Of a stretch of 64,000 bases of DNA, positions 49,231 to 59,000 are shown piece after piece (the first letter of the stretch is position 1; each line of letters begins with the position of its first letter). The notes under the pieces are model-generated. The model saw nothing but the letters and a program-made list of their open reading frames with translations, was not told the origin of the DNA and did not search any database. The position numbers were made by a program, and so were the translations under genes. The DNA lies in contig NW_004624748.1 in NCBI RefSeq assembly GCF_000247695.1, positions 468,847 to 532,846 of the forward strand. The letters are read 5' to 3'. Source of the DNA: Heterocephalus glaber (Eukaryota > Chordata > Mammalia > Rodentia > Bathyergidae).

Positions 49231-50154
49231 TGTATTTTTCTAAATATGTCAAGAGTATGTTACTTTACTGTTTTTTTAAAAATCTCAGAGATGTTTCACA
49301 TATGGCATGTGTAATAGGTAACACTAATGTGAGATGTGTTCCTTGATCTCATAAAAAATGGTTAAATTTCACTTTAAGATACAGAAATCTGACCTGGGCT
49401 GAAAAACTGACTTGATCCATTGTGACATTTTTGATATTTATATTGTGATAAAGAAAAAAATTTTAATCACTGTTTTAAGTATATTGTCATATTTTCTCCT
49501 TAGTTTTTCAGCCTTAAACCATTAATACCTTTTCTCCTGTGGTACATTTGATTTCACTCTTAACCATGGTGCTATAATAAAGCTCAATTTTAGTGATCAC
49601 AGAGACTGAAAGTTAAAATAAGCTATTTTTAGAAATGCTAAGTTTATGTTAATGAAAATTGTATCTTGTTGTTATGGCAACCACAGTCTTAAAGTACTGA
49701 TTAATGACAAGCTCAGTGATTCTAGAAGTAAGCAGTTCATTTCTAGGCTCAGTGCTTTAAGTAATTATTTAAAACACAATTTCTATGAACATACTTGAAA
49801 ATGACAATGATTTTTACATGTGGGTTCTATATTAATCATTATTAAGAGTTTTAGAATTTATATTAGGGTTCTATCACACTGTGATTTTTATAACTGGACA
49901 AACTGAATATCTCATTGTAGAATGTTCATATGTACAAATAATTGACAAATGTAGCCTTCTGTGAAATTGTATAGCAAACTGATCTCCCTCATTCATTTCT
50001 TTTCCTCTAACAGTAAATTAACTACGTGATTATTGTATTTTCTATTTGATATATGATAAAGTACACCAAACTGCTTTCTAAATGTAAGAGATGTTGGATT
50101 TTTCCAAAACTTGGAAGTAAATGAGGTCTAGAAGGACAACATATCCTTTTAGTG
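49231..50154. other. Intron 18, middle
   Basis: AT-rich, nothing recognised. Confidence 0.35.
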
Positions 50155-50357
50155 TTTTTTAAAATTAATTTTATTGGTTCATTTTAGGTATACAATATAA
50201 TGACATTCATCATTGGAGATTTGTACCTTTACATAATCTCTCTTGGTTCTTATTTTTTGCCCCTTCCCCTGCCCTCCCTTCAACCCCTGCACCCCTCCCT
50301 ATTTACAAAGACTTTGTTTCCATTTTTTCATTTTCTCATATTAATTCCATTCTCTTT
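50155..50357 (-). mobile_element. 5'-truncated L1, 3' end only, antisense
   Basis: AATTTTATTGGTTCATTTTA to TTAATTCCATTCTCTT, about 200 bases matching the 46542-47014 copy. No clear target-site duplication. Confidence 0.8.
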
Positions 50358-50382
50358 GAATCATTATTAAGAAGCTGTGTTA

Positions 50383-50464
50383 GGCCAAGGATTTAGCTCA
50401 GCAGCACCGCACCTGCCTGGCAAGCACAAGGTCCTAAGTTCAATTCCTGGAACAAAAAAAGAAG
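50383..50464 (+). mobile_element. ID-like tRNA-derived SINE
   Basis: GGCCAAGGATTTAGCTCAGC with AAGTTCAATTCCTGGAAC and an A-rich tail; 14-bp target-site duplication AAGAAGCTGTGTTA (50369-50382, 50465-50478), which spans the edge of the adjoining LTR. Confidence 0.93.
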
Positions 50465-50471
50465 AAGAAGC

Positions 50472-50931
50472 TGTGTTAGTTACTTTTCCCTCTTTGCCAA
50501 GACAAAATACCAAACACCCAAAGTTAAAGGGGAAAGGTTTATTTGGCCTTCAGTTCATAGGGGTTTCAATCCATAGTTGGCTGGCTCCAAGGCAGGGTGG
50601 CAGAGCAGCAACAGTTCATGGCAGACAGACAGTAGCAAAGCAACAAGAGAGGCAGGAGGGGCATCACAGAGGAGAAACAGTTCATGGAGCCCACAAGGTA
50701 GCAAAAGCAACAAGAGACTTTAACAGTGTCTTTCTGCTTCTTTTATCTTGTTCAGACTACCAGGATTAGGATGCTGCCAAACCAAGAACTCACGTGTAGT
50801 GGTTTAGTAATCCTTCGCCCTTAATCCTAGCATCACACACTCTAGCTTCACCCACCTCAGTAAAAGCCCAACCTACGACTGCATGAGGCTTTGGGGGGAC
50901 CTCAAGACATAACAGACATCAAGCCATAACA
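50472..50931 (-). mobile_element. Solo MaLR-type LTR, antisense, 460 bp
   Basis: Bounded by TG...CA with the 5-bp duplication GAAGC on both sides (50467-50471, 50932-50936), as in ERVL-MaLR LTRs. On the minus strand it starts TGTTATGGCTTGATG and ends AACTAACACA. No internal region is attached. The SINE at 50383 split its left boundary later. Confidence 0.75.
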
Positions 50932-51029
50932 GAAGCCCAACAGGAATTATTTATTGAGGGGAATGTACCTTTTTCTCATTCTGTTTACTATTGATTAAAT
51001 CATGATCTTTTCCTACAATAGCAGTATGA

Positions 51030-51354
51030 TATTCTGTTAGTATGCTGAGCAGTAGTAACTTGCAGCTTCCAGTCAGACTCACAGGTTATGAAGGTAAACA
51101 ACAGTATACTATGTTCAATAAGTGGCATGAAGTATTCAATACTTTTATTATAGAGTAGGCCTCTTAGTGATAGAATAAGTTGGAGAATTTTGCCCAACTC
51201 TAGGCTAATGTTGTGTTTGGAGCATGTTTAAGGTAGGCTAGGCTAGGCTATGATGTTCAGTAGATCAAGTTCTTAAATGTATTTTCAACTTCTGATATTT
51301 TCAGCTTATATTGGGTGTATCAGGTGCAACCCTGTCATAAGTGAGGAGCATCTA
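51030..51354 (-). mobile_element. Mariner/Tigger-type MITE, antisense, partial
   Basis: TAGGCTAGGCTAGGCTATGA, AATGTATTTTCAACTTCTGA and terminal GTGAGGAGCATCTATA match the family of the element at 60718-61063, in opposite orientation. Left end unclear. It lies about 290 bp before exon 19. Confidence 0.65.
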
Positions 51355-51640
51355 TATATTCCAGTCACTATTCTAGCCCTCAGGATAGTGCAGTGAGTAA
51401 AAATATCACAGGCCCAGCCCTGTGGTATCTACATAGTAATGAGGAAGACTTTAATAAATAATAAACATTTAAAAATACCCTTTATCCCCAAATCAATTTG
51501 TGTAGTTATGCAATGATTTTCAAATAGTGGTGATGCGATAAATATAGAAATAAAATGCAATGATTCAAAGTTTTCTTACAGTTGTTAGTGAATATTTTCT
51601 TTTCAGATGATGTGTTCATATTTTGTTTGCTTATCCACAG

Positions 51641-51788
51641 AGAGCAGATTGTAAAACAGTCGACAGACCTGGTCTGCAGAGCCTATGGTGAAGTGTATGC
51701 AGCTGTCATGAGTCCAGCCAATGAATACAAAGACCCAGAGAGCATTCTGCACAGATCACCACAGCAAGTGCAGGCACTGCTCTCCTGA
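51641..51788 (+). CDS. COG6: COG6 exon 19, terminal coding part (residues ~609-657)
   Basis: The acceptor is TTATCCACAG ending at 51640. The first base completes a Lys codon, then [20 protein letters not shown] and on to [12 protein letters not shown], ending at TGA 51786-51788. The protein terminus matches the family length, so the gene's 3' end is complete. Confidence 0.96.
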
Positions 51789-51927
51789 TTGTCTCAGTGG
51801 TTGTGCTTCCCTGGAACACTGATCGTCCTTTTGTTTTTAGGCTCATAATCTTTACTTTGAGATTGGAGAATCAGTTTTCTGTGCATCATAAGATTGCTCT
51901 TTTTCTTCTCCAGTAATGTGGAAGTAA

Positions 51928-51933
51928 ATAAAT
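51928..51933 (+). promoter_or_regulatory. COG6: Proximal poly(A) signal AATAAA of COG6
   Basis: Canonical hexamer 140 bases after the stop codon, followed by a GT/T-containing stretch that could be the downstream element. Confidence 0.55.
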
Positions 51934-52374
51934 GTTGACCTGGGTTAATATTATTCCACATCTGTTCTTTATTCCAGAACACAAATATATGGCAAAAAGT
52001 AGTATGAAAAGTTTGAGAGATGTTTTACAATACTAGTTCTGAATTAATACCATATAAAAACTTGTTGACAGTTAAGTATTGTTATTAATAATTATAGTAA
52101 ATATCTCTTTATCTGAAGATTCATTTGCTTTCTTATTAGTTATTAATGTTGTGTACTGAATAGCTTTTCTGAAACCAGCTTATGGCTCTTTTCCCCAAAT
52201 AACTGTCCTGTTCTAAAAGATTGTTAGAAGACAGAAAGAAACAGTGGATTGTGCTGCTGGTAGACATAGCAGTAATCTCCTCTTTGTTTTACTTTCACAC
52301 GTAGCACATAATAGGGTACACATTTTTAATATGATTTTAAAAATACACTCAGCCAAAAGGAGGAAAAAAAGAAA

Positions 52375-52384
52375 AATAAATAAA
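52375..52384 (+). promoter_or_regulatory. Candidate distal poly(A) signals, two overlapping AATAAA
   Basis: Two overlapping hexamers (52375 and 52379) lie in an A-rich stretch. The A-rich context lowers confidence. Confidence 0.25.
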
Positions 52385-52809
52385 CCTTGGAACCCTGTGG
52401 AACCCTTGGATAGACACAAGGTGGGACTTAGCACTTCAATTTTAGGTATGTAAGTATCTTGAGCTATGTATAATGTTTAAAGATAGTAATTGTAATACAA
52501 TGTGGAACCTAAATCTAACTGACAAATTTGATATAGTGTTCAAACTAATGTAAATTCTTTTGGAGTAAAAATGGCTACAGATCATCCATTCTGGTGGAAA
52601 TCTGTAATTTTACTTTTTTTCTTCAATTAATATATATGAAATATATATATAATAATGATATATGTGTGTGTATAAAGAATTTTAATGCAAACCAGAAGCT
52701 TGAATTTTACATAATTTATTTTTGCTATGAAAAACAATTGACCTTGACATTAATGGATTCCTTTGTTTTCTATGAAAAATTGTATTTTGTTTTTTACCTA
52801 GTTTTCTCA

Positions 52810-52815
52810 AATAAA
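52810..52815 (+). promoter_or_regulatory. Candidate most distal poly(A) signal AATAAA
   Basis: Canonical hexamer followed by a T-rich stretch at about 52835. This is the last candidate before the L1 territory begins at about 53080. Confidence 0.35.
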
Positions 52816-52840
52816 AATTAAACAATCTTTATAATTTTTT

Positions 52841-53079
52841 TAACGTATCGATGCAGTTCTTGAAAATTTACTTATACGAAAGAAAGTATAATATAGGGTA
52901 GAATTAGGATAACCTGTGAAAAACTAGCATAAGACCTTGAGAATCAAGTCAAAATAGAAGATAAGTAGTAGTCATTAGTATAGCACTTAGTTTTCTATAC
53001 ACTTCATAGTTTTCATTTTGAACTGTTTTTTATTTGACATCAGTAGAACCTTATTAAAGATGACCTGAGTGAATGGAAA
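52841..53079. other. Short downstream intergenic stretch
   Basis: AT-rich; no feature recognised between the last poly(A) signal and the L1 territory. Confidence 0.4.
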
Positions 53080-53236
53080 TAAAATTTAATGTGCCAATAC
53101 TCCACAAATTGATCTACAGATTTCACATAATCTCTGCGAAAATTCTGCCTGTTTTTTAGAAATGGGCAAGCTTATCCTAAAATTCATATAGTCACACAGA
53201 GGACTGTGACAACTAACCAAAACAATCTTAAAACTT
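53080..53236 (+). repeat. Old L1 ORF2, sense, left fragment of split element
   Basis: CTCCACAAATTGATCTACAG, CTAAAATTCATATAGTCACA, CAAAACAATCTTAAAACTTC follow sense L1 ORF2. The text continues in order at 60657 after the antisense L1. Confidence 0.75.
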
Positions 53237-53745
53237 CTCAATTTTTTTTCAGATTTAAAAAAATTAGTACATGTTTGTTGTACATAATCTTCGCATTCCT
53301 TGTAGGGAGCTGGTACATGTATGTAATACATCTTAACTATTTTCACCCCCTTTCCATTTTCTTCCTCCCCCCTCCATCTCTTGATCCCTTTCCATTGTTT
53401 TTATGTATTGGCAGTGCATAATGTTTACATTCCTTGCATGGAATCAGTACACGTACATAGCACATCTAAATTCTTTTTACATCACCTTTCCCTCCTTCTA
53501 GCTCCCCATCTCTTGATGCCCTTCCTCTTTGAGAAAAGGCATCTCCCTGCTTTCTGTTATCTTTTGTTTTGATCTTTATTTATAATTTAGGTTTCTCGTA
53601 TAAGACAAACCATGTGATATTTAAGCTTAAGTGTCTTATTTCAGTTAACATCATGGTCTTAGGATACATCTATTTTTATACAAGTGCCTCAAGTTTATCT
53701 TTTTATGGCAGAGTAGTACTCCATTGTGTACAAATATCACATTTT

Positions 53746-53844
53746 CTGGCGGTTTTTTTTTTTTTTTTTTGATACCAGGGGTCGAACTCAGGACCTTGCA
53801 CTTGCGAGGCAGGCATGGTGCCACTGAGCTAAATCCCCGGCCTT
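53746..53844 (-). mobile_element. ID-like tRNA-derived SINE
   Basis: About 18 T, GATACCAGGGGTCGAACTCA, CACTGAGCTAAATCCCCGGC; target-site duplication AATATCACATTTT (53733-53745, 53845-53857). Confidence 0.94.
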
Positions 53845-54239
53845 AATATCACATTTTATTTATCCAGTCATCTGATTATGGACATAAAGGCTGCTTCTGA
53901 GATTTAGGTATTATGAAATGTGGTGCTATAAGCATGGGTATGCATGTATCAGTGTAATGTGATGTCTTTAACTTAGGAAGATAACCTAGAAGGGGAATAG
54001 CTGGGTTAAATGGAATTTCTAGATTCAGTTTTTTGAAGAGTTTCTTACTGATTTCCATAGTGGTTATGCTAGTTTTCATTCCCACCAACATTTTAGAAGA
54101 GTTCCTTTTTCCCTACAATGTTGCCAGCATTTATTACTATTTGATTTCTTGATGTTAGCAGTTCTTTCTAGGGTAAAAAAGAATCTCAGTTATTTTAATT
54201 TGCATTTGTCTGATGGTCAGAGATGTTGAGTATTTCTTT

Positions 54240-54323
54240 CTTTTTTTTTTGGTACTGGGGATCTAACTTAGGACCTTGCTCTTGCCAGGCAGACGCGGTG
54301 CTACTGAGCTAAATCCCTGGCCC
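54240..54323 (-). mobile_element. ID-like tRNA-derived SINE
   Basis: GGTACTGGGGATCTAACTTA, CTACTGAGCTAAATCCCTGG; 16-bp target-site duplication TGTTGAGTATTTCTTT (54224-54239, 54324-54339). Confidence 0.95.
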
Positions 54324-56973
54324 TGTTGAGTATTTCTTTATGTATTTCTTGGCCATTTGTACTTCTATAATGTGTGTATTCATTTTACATGCTGATTTTT
54401 GATTGGGTCTTTTATTTGGGGACATCTATTTTTTTGAATTCTTTATATAATCTAAATATTAGTCCTATGTGGCAGGAATAGCCAGCGAAAAAGTTTTTCC
54501 CATTCTGTAGGTTGTCTTTTTCACTCTGTTGGCTGTTTGTTGCTGTTGTTGTTGTTGTGCAGAAGCTCTTTAATTTGATATGACCCCATTTGTTGATTCT
54601 CAGTACCTTTTCCTGTACAATCAGGGTTCTGTTCAGAATTTCCTTGCCTACTGACTTCAAGTGTTTTACCTATTTTTGTCTTGCAGAAGGTTGTTTCTGT
54701 TTTAACACTTAGTTGTTTGATCAATTTTGATTTTAGTTTAGCACTTCGTAAGAGATATGGGTCTAGATTCAATCTTCTGCATGTGGATAGCCAAGTTTTC
54801 CCACCACCATTTATTAAAGAAGCTATTTTTTCTCCAGTGTATATTTTTGGCCCCTTGTCAAAGATCAAATAGTTGGATATACTTTAGATTGTTTCTGAAT
54901 CCTATATTCTATTCCATTGATCTTCATGGCTGTTTTTGTGCCAGTACCATGCTGTTTTTATCAGTCACTTTTGTAATATAACTTCAAGTCCAAGATTGTG
55001 CTGCTTCCCACTTTGCTCTTTTTATCCAGGATTTTTTTCGCTATCCTGGGTCTCTTTTAGGATTGTTTTCTCCAATTCTGTGAAAAATATTGTTGGAATT
55101 TTGGGGGGATTGTATTAACATTCCTACCAGCTTGAACAGTACATGTATGACTGTCCCATCAGGCAGCTTGAACCACCAGTCATTAGCTGTTTAACACCAG
55201 ACAGTGGATTTCAAATCAGAGACACTTTGCAGTGAGAAATACAAATTATGGCCCTACCGTGAGTGGGCTAAATCTAGATACCAACTTTGGAAGTATGGCC
55301 ATTTTGACTATATTGGTTCTACCTATCCAGGAACAGGGGTATCTTTTCATTTTCTAATGTCCTCTTTGATTCCTTTTTCAGAATGCTGTAGTTTTTGTTG
55401 TAGAGGTCTTTTATTTCTTTAATTAGGTTAATTCATGTTTAATTGTTCTTGGAACTATTGTGAATGGTACTTTTTTTCTTAATTTCTTTCTCAGTGGGTT
55501 CATTATTAGTGTACAGAAATGCTGTTGATTTTTGGTTGTTGGTTTTTTATCCTGGTACATTACTGAATTTGGTTATTCTAGGAATCTTTTGGTGGATTTT
55601 GGGGGTCTTTTATGTAGAGGATCGTGTCATCTGCAAATAATGATAATTTTACTTCTTTCTATTGTATATATACCTTTTTATTTCTTTTCTTTCATAATTG
55701 TTCTTGCTAATGTTTTGAATACTGTGTTGCACAAGAATGGTAATAGTGGACATTCTTGTATTGTTCTTGATTTTAGAGGGAAAGCTTTCAGCTTTTCTCC
55801 ATTTTATATGTTGGCAGTAGGATTGCCATAAATGACTTTTATCAGATTGAGATAAAGTTCTTCTCTACCTATTTTCTTCGGTTTTTTTTATATGAAAGGA
55901 TGTTGAATTTTGCCAGAGGTTTATTTTTTTTTCTATTAAGATGATTATGTGATTTTTGTCTTTCTGCTTATGTAATGGATCACATTTATTGATTTGTGTA
56001 TGTTGAACCATCCTTGCATCCCTGGGATCAAGTCAACTTGTTCATCATGTATATTTTTGATGATTCATTTCATTCTGTTTATCAGTATCTTGTTGAAGAT
56101 TTTTGGATTTATATATATTAAACAGATTGGTTTTCTTTTTTGGTAGGATCCTTGTCTGGTCCTGGAATCAGAGTAATGGTAACTTCTAGGAATGACTTTG
56201 GGAGTACTTCTTCCCTTTCAGTGTCATTAAAAAGCTTGAGTACTGGTGTTAGAACTTCTCTGAAGTTTTTGTAGAATTCATCAGTGAACACAACCACACC
56301 TGGGCTTTTCTTAGCTGGTGGTTTTTTAAATTACTGCTTCAATTCATTGCCTGTTCTTGGATCATTCAGTATTTAAATCTTCTTTGATCAATTTTGGTAA
56401 TTCATATGCATCTAAGAATCTCTCCATTTCTTCTGATTTCTCCAGTTTTTTGACATACATTTGTGAAGTACTTGCTAATAATTTTCTGGATTTTTGCATT
56501 ATCTGTTGTGATTTCACCTTTTTCATTTCAAATTGCATTAATTTGGATCTTTTCTCTCCTCTTTTTGGTTAGATTGGCTAATGGTTTGACTGTTTAGTTT
56601 ATTGTTGCAAAGAACCAACACTTCGATTCATTAATTCTTTGTATTTTCTTTGGTCTCAATTTCATTGATTTCTGCTTTAATCTTTATAATTTCCTTCCTT
56701 GCACCACTGTAGGGTTTGGATTGTTCTTGTTTTCCTAGGCCCATGACATGCATCATTAGGGTATTTATTTGGGCTCACTCTGTTTTTGTGATGTGGGCAT
56801 TCACAGCTATAAATTTCCCTCTTAGAAATACTTTCATTGTGTCCCATAAGTTGTTATGTTGTATTGTATGTTGTTCTGTTATGTTGTACTGGAATTATCT
56901 TTTAGTTCTAGAAACTGTCTTATGTTTTCCTTGATTTCTTCTGTAACCCATTGTTTAAGATTGTATTGTTCAG

Positions 56974-57063
56974 GGCTGGGGATTTAGCTCAGTGGTGCGG
57001 CCACCTGCCTTGCAAGCGCAAGGTCCTGAGTTCGATCCCCAGTACCCCTCGCCCCCAAAAGAG
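56974..57063 (+). mobile_element. ID-like tRNA-derived SINE
   Basis: GGCTGGGGATTTAGCTCAGT, GTTCGATCCCCAGTACC, then CCCTCGCCCCCAAAA instead of a pure A tail. Short flanking repeat TATTGTT (56964-56970, 57066-57072). Close to the apparent family consensus. Confidence 0.9.
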
Positions 57064-57849
57064 TATATTGTTTAGTTTCCATGCTTTTGAATAATTTCTG
57101 TTTTCTTTTGTTGTCAATTTCTAACTATGTTGCACTATAATGTGATAATATACATGGTATAATTTCAATTCTTTTATATTAAGCTTGCTTTATCAGCTAG
57201 TATGTGGTCTGTTTGGAGAAAGTTGCATGTACTGCTGAAAAGAATGTATATTCTGTTGTTGGATGGAACACTCTATAGATCCTTATTACGTCCATTTCTT
57301 TGAAACTTTTGTTCAACTCAATTATTTCTTTTTTCCTTTTTTAATCCAGTTGATTTGTCTGTGTTAGTGGGGAACTGAAATCTCTCACTATAATTGTGTA
57401 TATCTGGTCTTTTATGTCAAGTAGTTCTTGTTTTAGAAAGTTGGGTGTGCAGTTTTCAATGTATATATGCTAATAATTGTTATCTCTTCATGTTTGATTG
57501 TTCCCTTAACCAATATGTAGTGACCATCTTTGCCTCTTTTGATCAGTTTTGTCTTGAAGTTCACTTTGTCTGGATTTAGGTTCACTATACCTACTTTTGG
57601 GGGGGTTCCTGTTGCATGTGATATTGTTTTCCATCTTTTGATTTTTATTGTATTAGTTTCTTTTTTTGTTAAATGTGTTTCTTGTAAACAGCATACTTTA
57701 GAATTTTGTTTCTTAATCTATCCTGCCAGCCCGTCTTTTGACTGTGGAATTGAGACCATTCATGTTGAGAGTTATAACTGATAAGTATTAATTTATTCCT
57801 GTCATTGCCTTATTTTCCTATTGCTAATCCCTCATCTTTCCCTTCTACT

Positions 57850-59000
57850 TAACTACTCACCTTACCTGATATATTCATTCTATTAGATATGTTCTTATTT
57901 TTAGTTTCATTGTCTCTTTCTAGTGTATCCTTAAAATTTTTTTGGAGTGTTGATTCAGTAGTCAGGAATTTCTTTAGGTGCTCCTTATCATGAAAGTATC
58001 TTATTTCTGCATTAACTTTGAAAGATAATTTTGCAGGATATTTCAGCCTGGATTAAATTGTTTTATTTTAGGGTTTGAAGCACTTCACTTCAAGATCTTC
58101 TGGCCTTAAAGGCTTGTGTTGAGTAGTCTGCTGTAATTTTAATGGGTTTTCCTCCATAAGTGATTCATTGTTTTTCCCTATCCAATTTTAATACTCTATT
58201 CTTGGGTTGGACTTCCTGGATTATGGCTATGATATGTCATAGAGAAGTTCTTTTCTGATTATGGCTATTTGGGATTCTATATGCCTCACTTACCTGTGTG
58301 TTAAATTCTTTTCCCTTTTTGAGAAAGTTTCCTGCTTTTATTTCAGTAAATTGGATTTTTATATCATTTCTGCTGATTTTTCACTAATTCTGATTAATCA
58401 TGACAAGTCTTCTTTGCATCATCTAGGATATTTTGGATCTATTTTTCATGTTCTCTTGATGTTTTTAAGGTTTCTCTCATTAATTATTCACCAAATAATA
58501 GCCTTCTTTTCCTTTTTTTTTTTTTTTTTTGGTACTGGGGATCAAACTCGGGTCCTTGCGCTTGTGGCAAAACCACTAAGCTAAATCCCCGGCCCCATAG
58601 CCTTCTTTTCTAATTCTGACCTTCCAGTCTCACATTGGTCACCTCTGCTACCCATACTTTGAATCAAATGTTTAATCTCCTGAGTTTCTATTTGCAGCTC
58701 TTTTATGGACTCTAATTCTTTTTTGCGCTGGTAATTCATTTTGCATCATTTTCTGTAGCTCTTTGAGATTTTTATTAGTATCTTCTATAAACCTGCTAAT
58801 CATTTTGTTTATCTGGCCCATTATGTTTTGGCTTATGTCTTCTGTGAGCTTGCCAAATGCCTTAGTGATCTATTTTTTTTTTTTTATCTCCCAGGTACTG
58901 TTTCAAATAATTCAGGTATGTGGCTTTTATTTTCCTTCCTTTCGATGCCCTCTGTATCATCTTTGGGGGAGTTAGGAGTTTTTGGAGCCATTTTATTAGC
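57850..59000 (-). pseudogene. L1 ORF1, decayed (second element)
   Basis: Parallels 23850-24931 of the intron-11 L1 (+ strand TCATGAAAGTATCTTATTTC, TTTGAAAGATAATTTTGCAG, TTTTAATCTCCTGAGTTTCT at equivalent places). No long frame remains; an ID-like SINE sits at 58512-58596. Confidence 0.7.
58512..58596 (-). mobile_element. ID-like tRNA-derived SINE
   Basis: Poly(T), GGTACTGGGGATCAAACTCG, ACTAAGCTAAATCCCCGGCC; target-site duplication ATAGCCTTCTTTTC (58498-58511, 58597-58610). The body lacks several bases of the GAGGCAGGCGGCG stretch. Confidence 0.93.

Larger units (their letters stand above)
5178..51788 (+). other. COG6: COG6 gene body, exons 5-19 (3' part of gene)
   Basis: COG6 is a subunit of lobe B (COG5-8) of the conserved oligomeric Golgi complex, a CATCHR-family tether on the cytosolic face of the Golgi. 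It acts in retrograde retrieval of glycosylation enzymes. I recognised it from the conceptual translation of 15 spliced exons, with landmarks such as [48 protein letters not shown] and the C-terminal HRSPQQVQ. Exon phases join in frame at every boundary and give 514 residues plus a stop. Counted back from a 657-residue human length, the first complete residue here is about 144. As a check on this numbering, residue 549 falls on the glycine of RVGLSYIY (codon 42862-42864), the site of the reported human disease change Gly549Val. All introns are GT-AG. Exons 1-4 (N-terminal coiled coil) are outside the window. The gene looks intact and functional. Confidence 0.97.
51789..52840 (+). other. COG6: COG6 3' untranslated region (3' limit uncertain)
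   Basis: Sequence after the stop has no coding potential or recognisable repeat for about 1 kb, as expected for a 3' UTR. Which poly(A) signal is used cannot be read from sequence; the first (51928) gives about 150-180 bases and the last (52810) about 1 kb. An AT/TG-rich microsatellite lies at about 52628-52672. Confidence 0.6.
53860..57790 (-). pseudogene. L1 ORF2, decayed (second element)
   Basis: The reverse transcriptase FADD catalytic block is at 55637-55626 on the minus strand. The C-terminal part reads in fragments at 54868-54412 and 54091-53876. The endonuclease end is near 57790, next to a CATTCATGTTGAGAGTTATA (+ strand) landmark. Frames are broken many times and SINEs interrupt at 54240-54323 and 56974-57063. 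Confidence 0.8.

Noticed and set aside
50377..50769. 130-codon open frame on +
   Set aside because: Runs through a SINE and an antisense LTR; composed entirely of repeats.
57394..58584. Series of open frames of 61-107 codons on +
   Set aside because: Hydrophobic Phe/Leu/Ser-rich translations are the antisense of L1 ORF1/ORF2; not membrane proteins.
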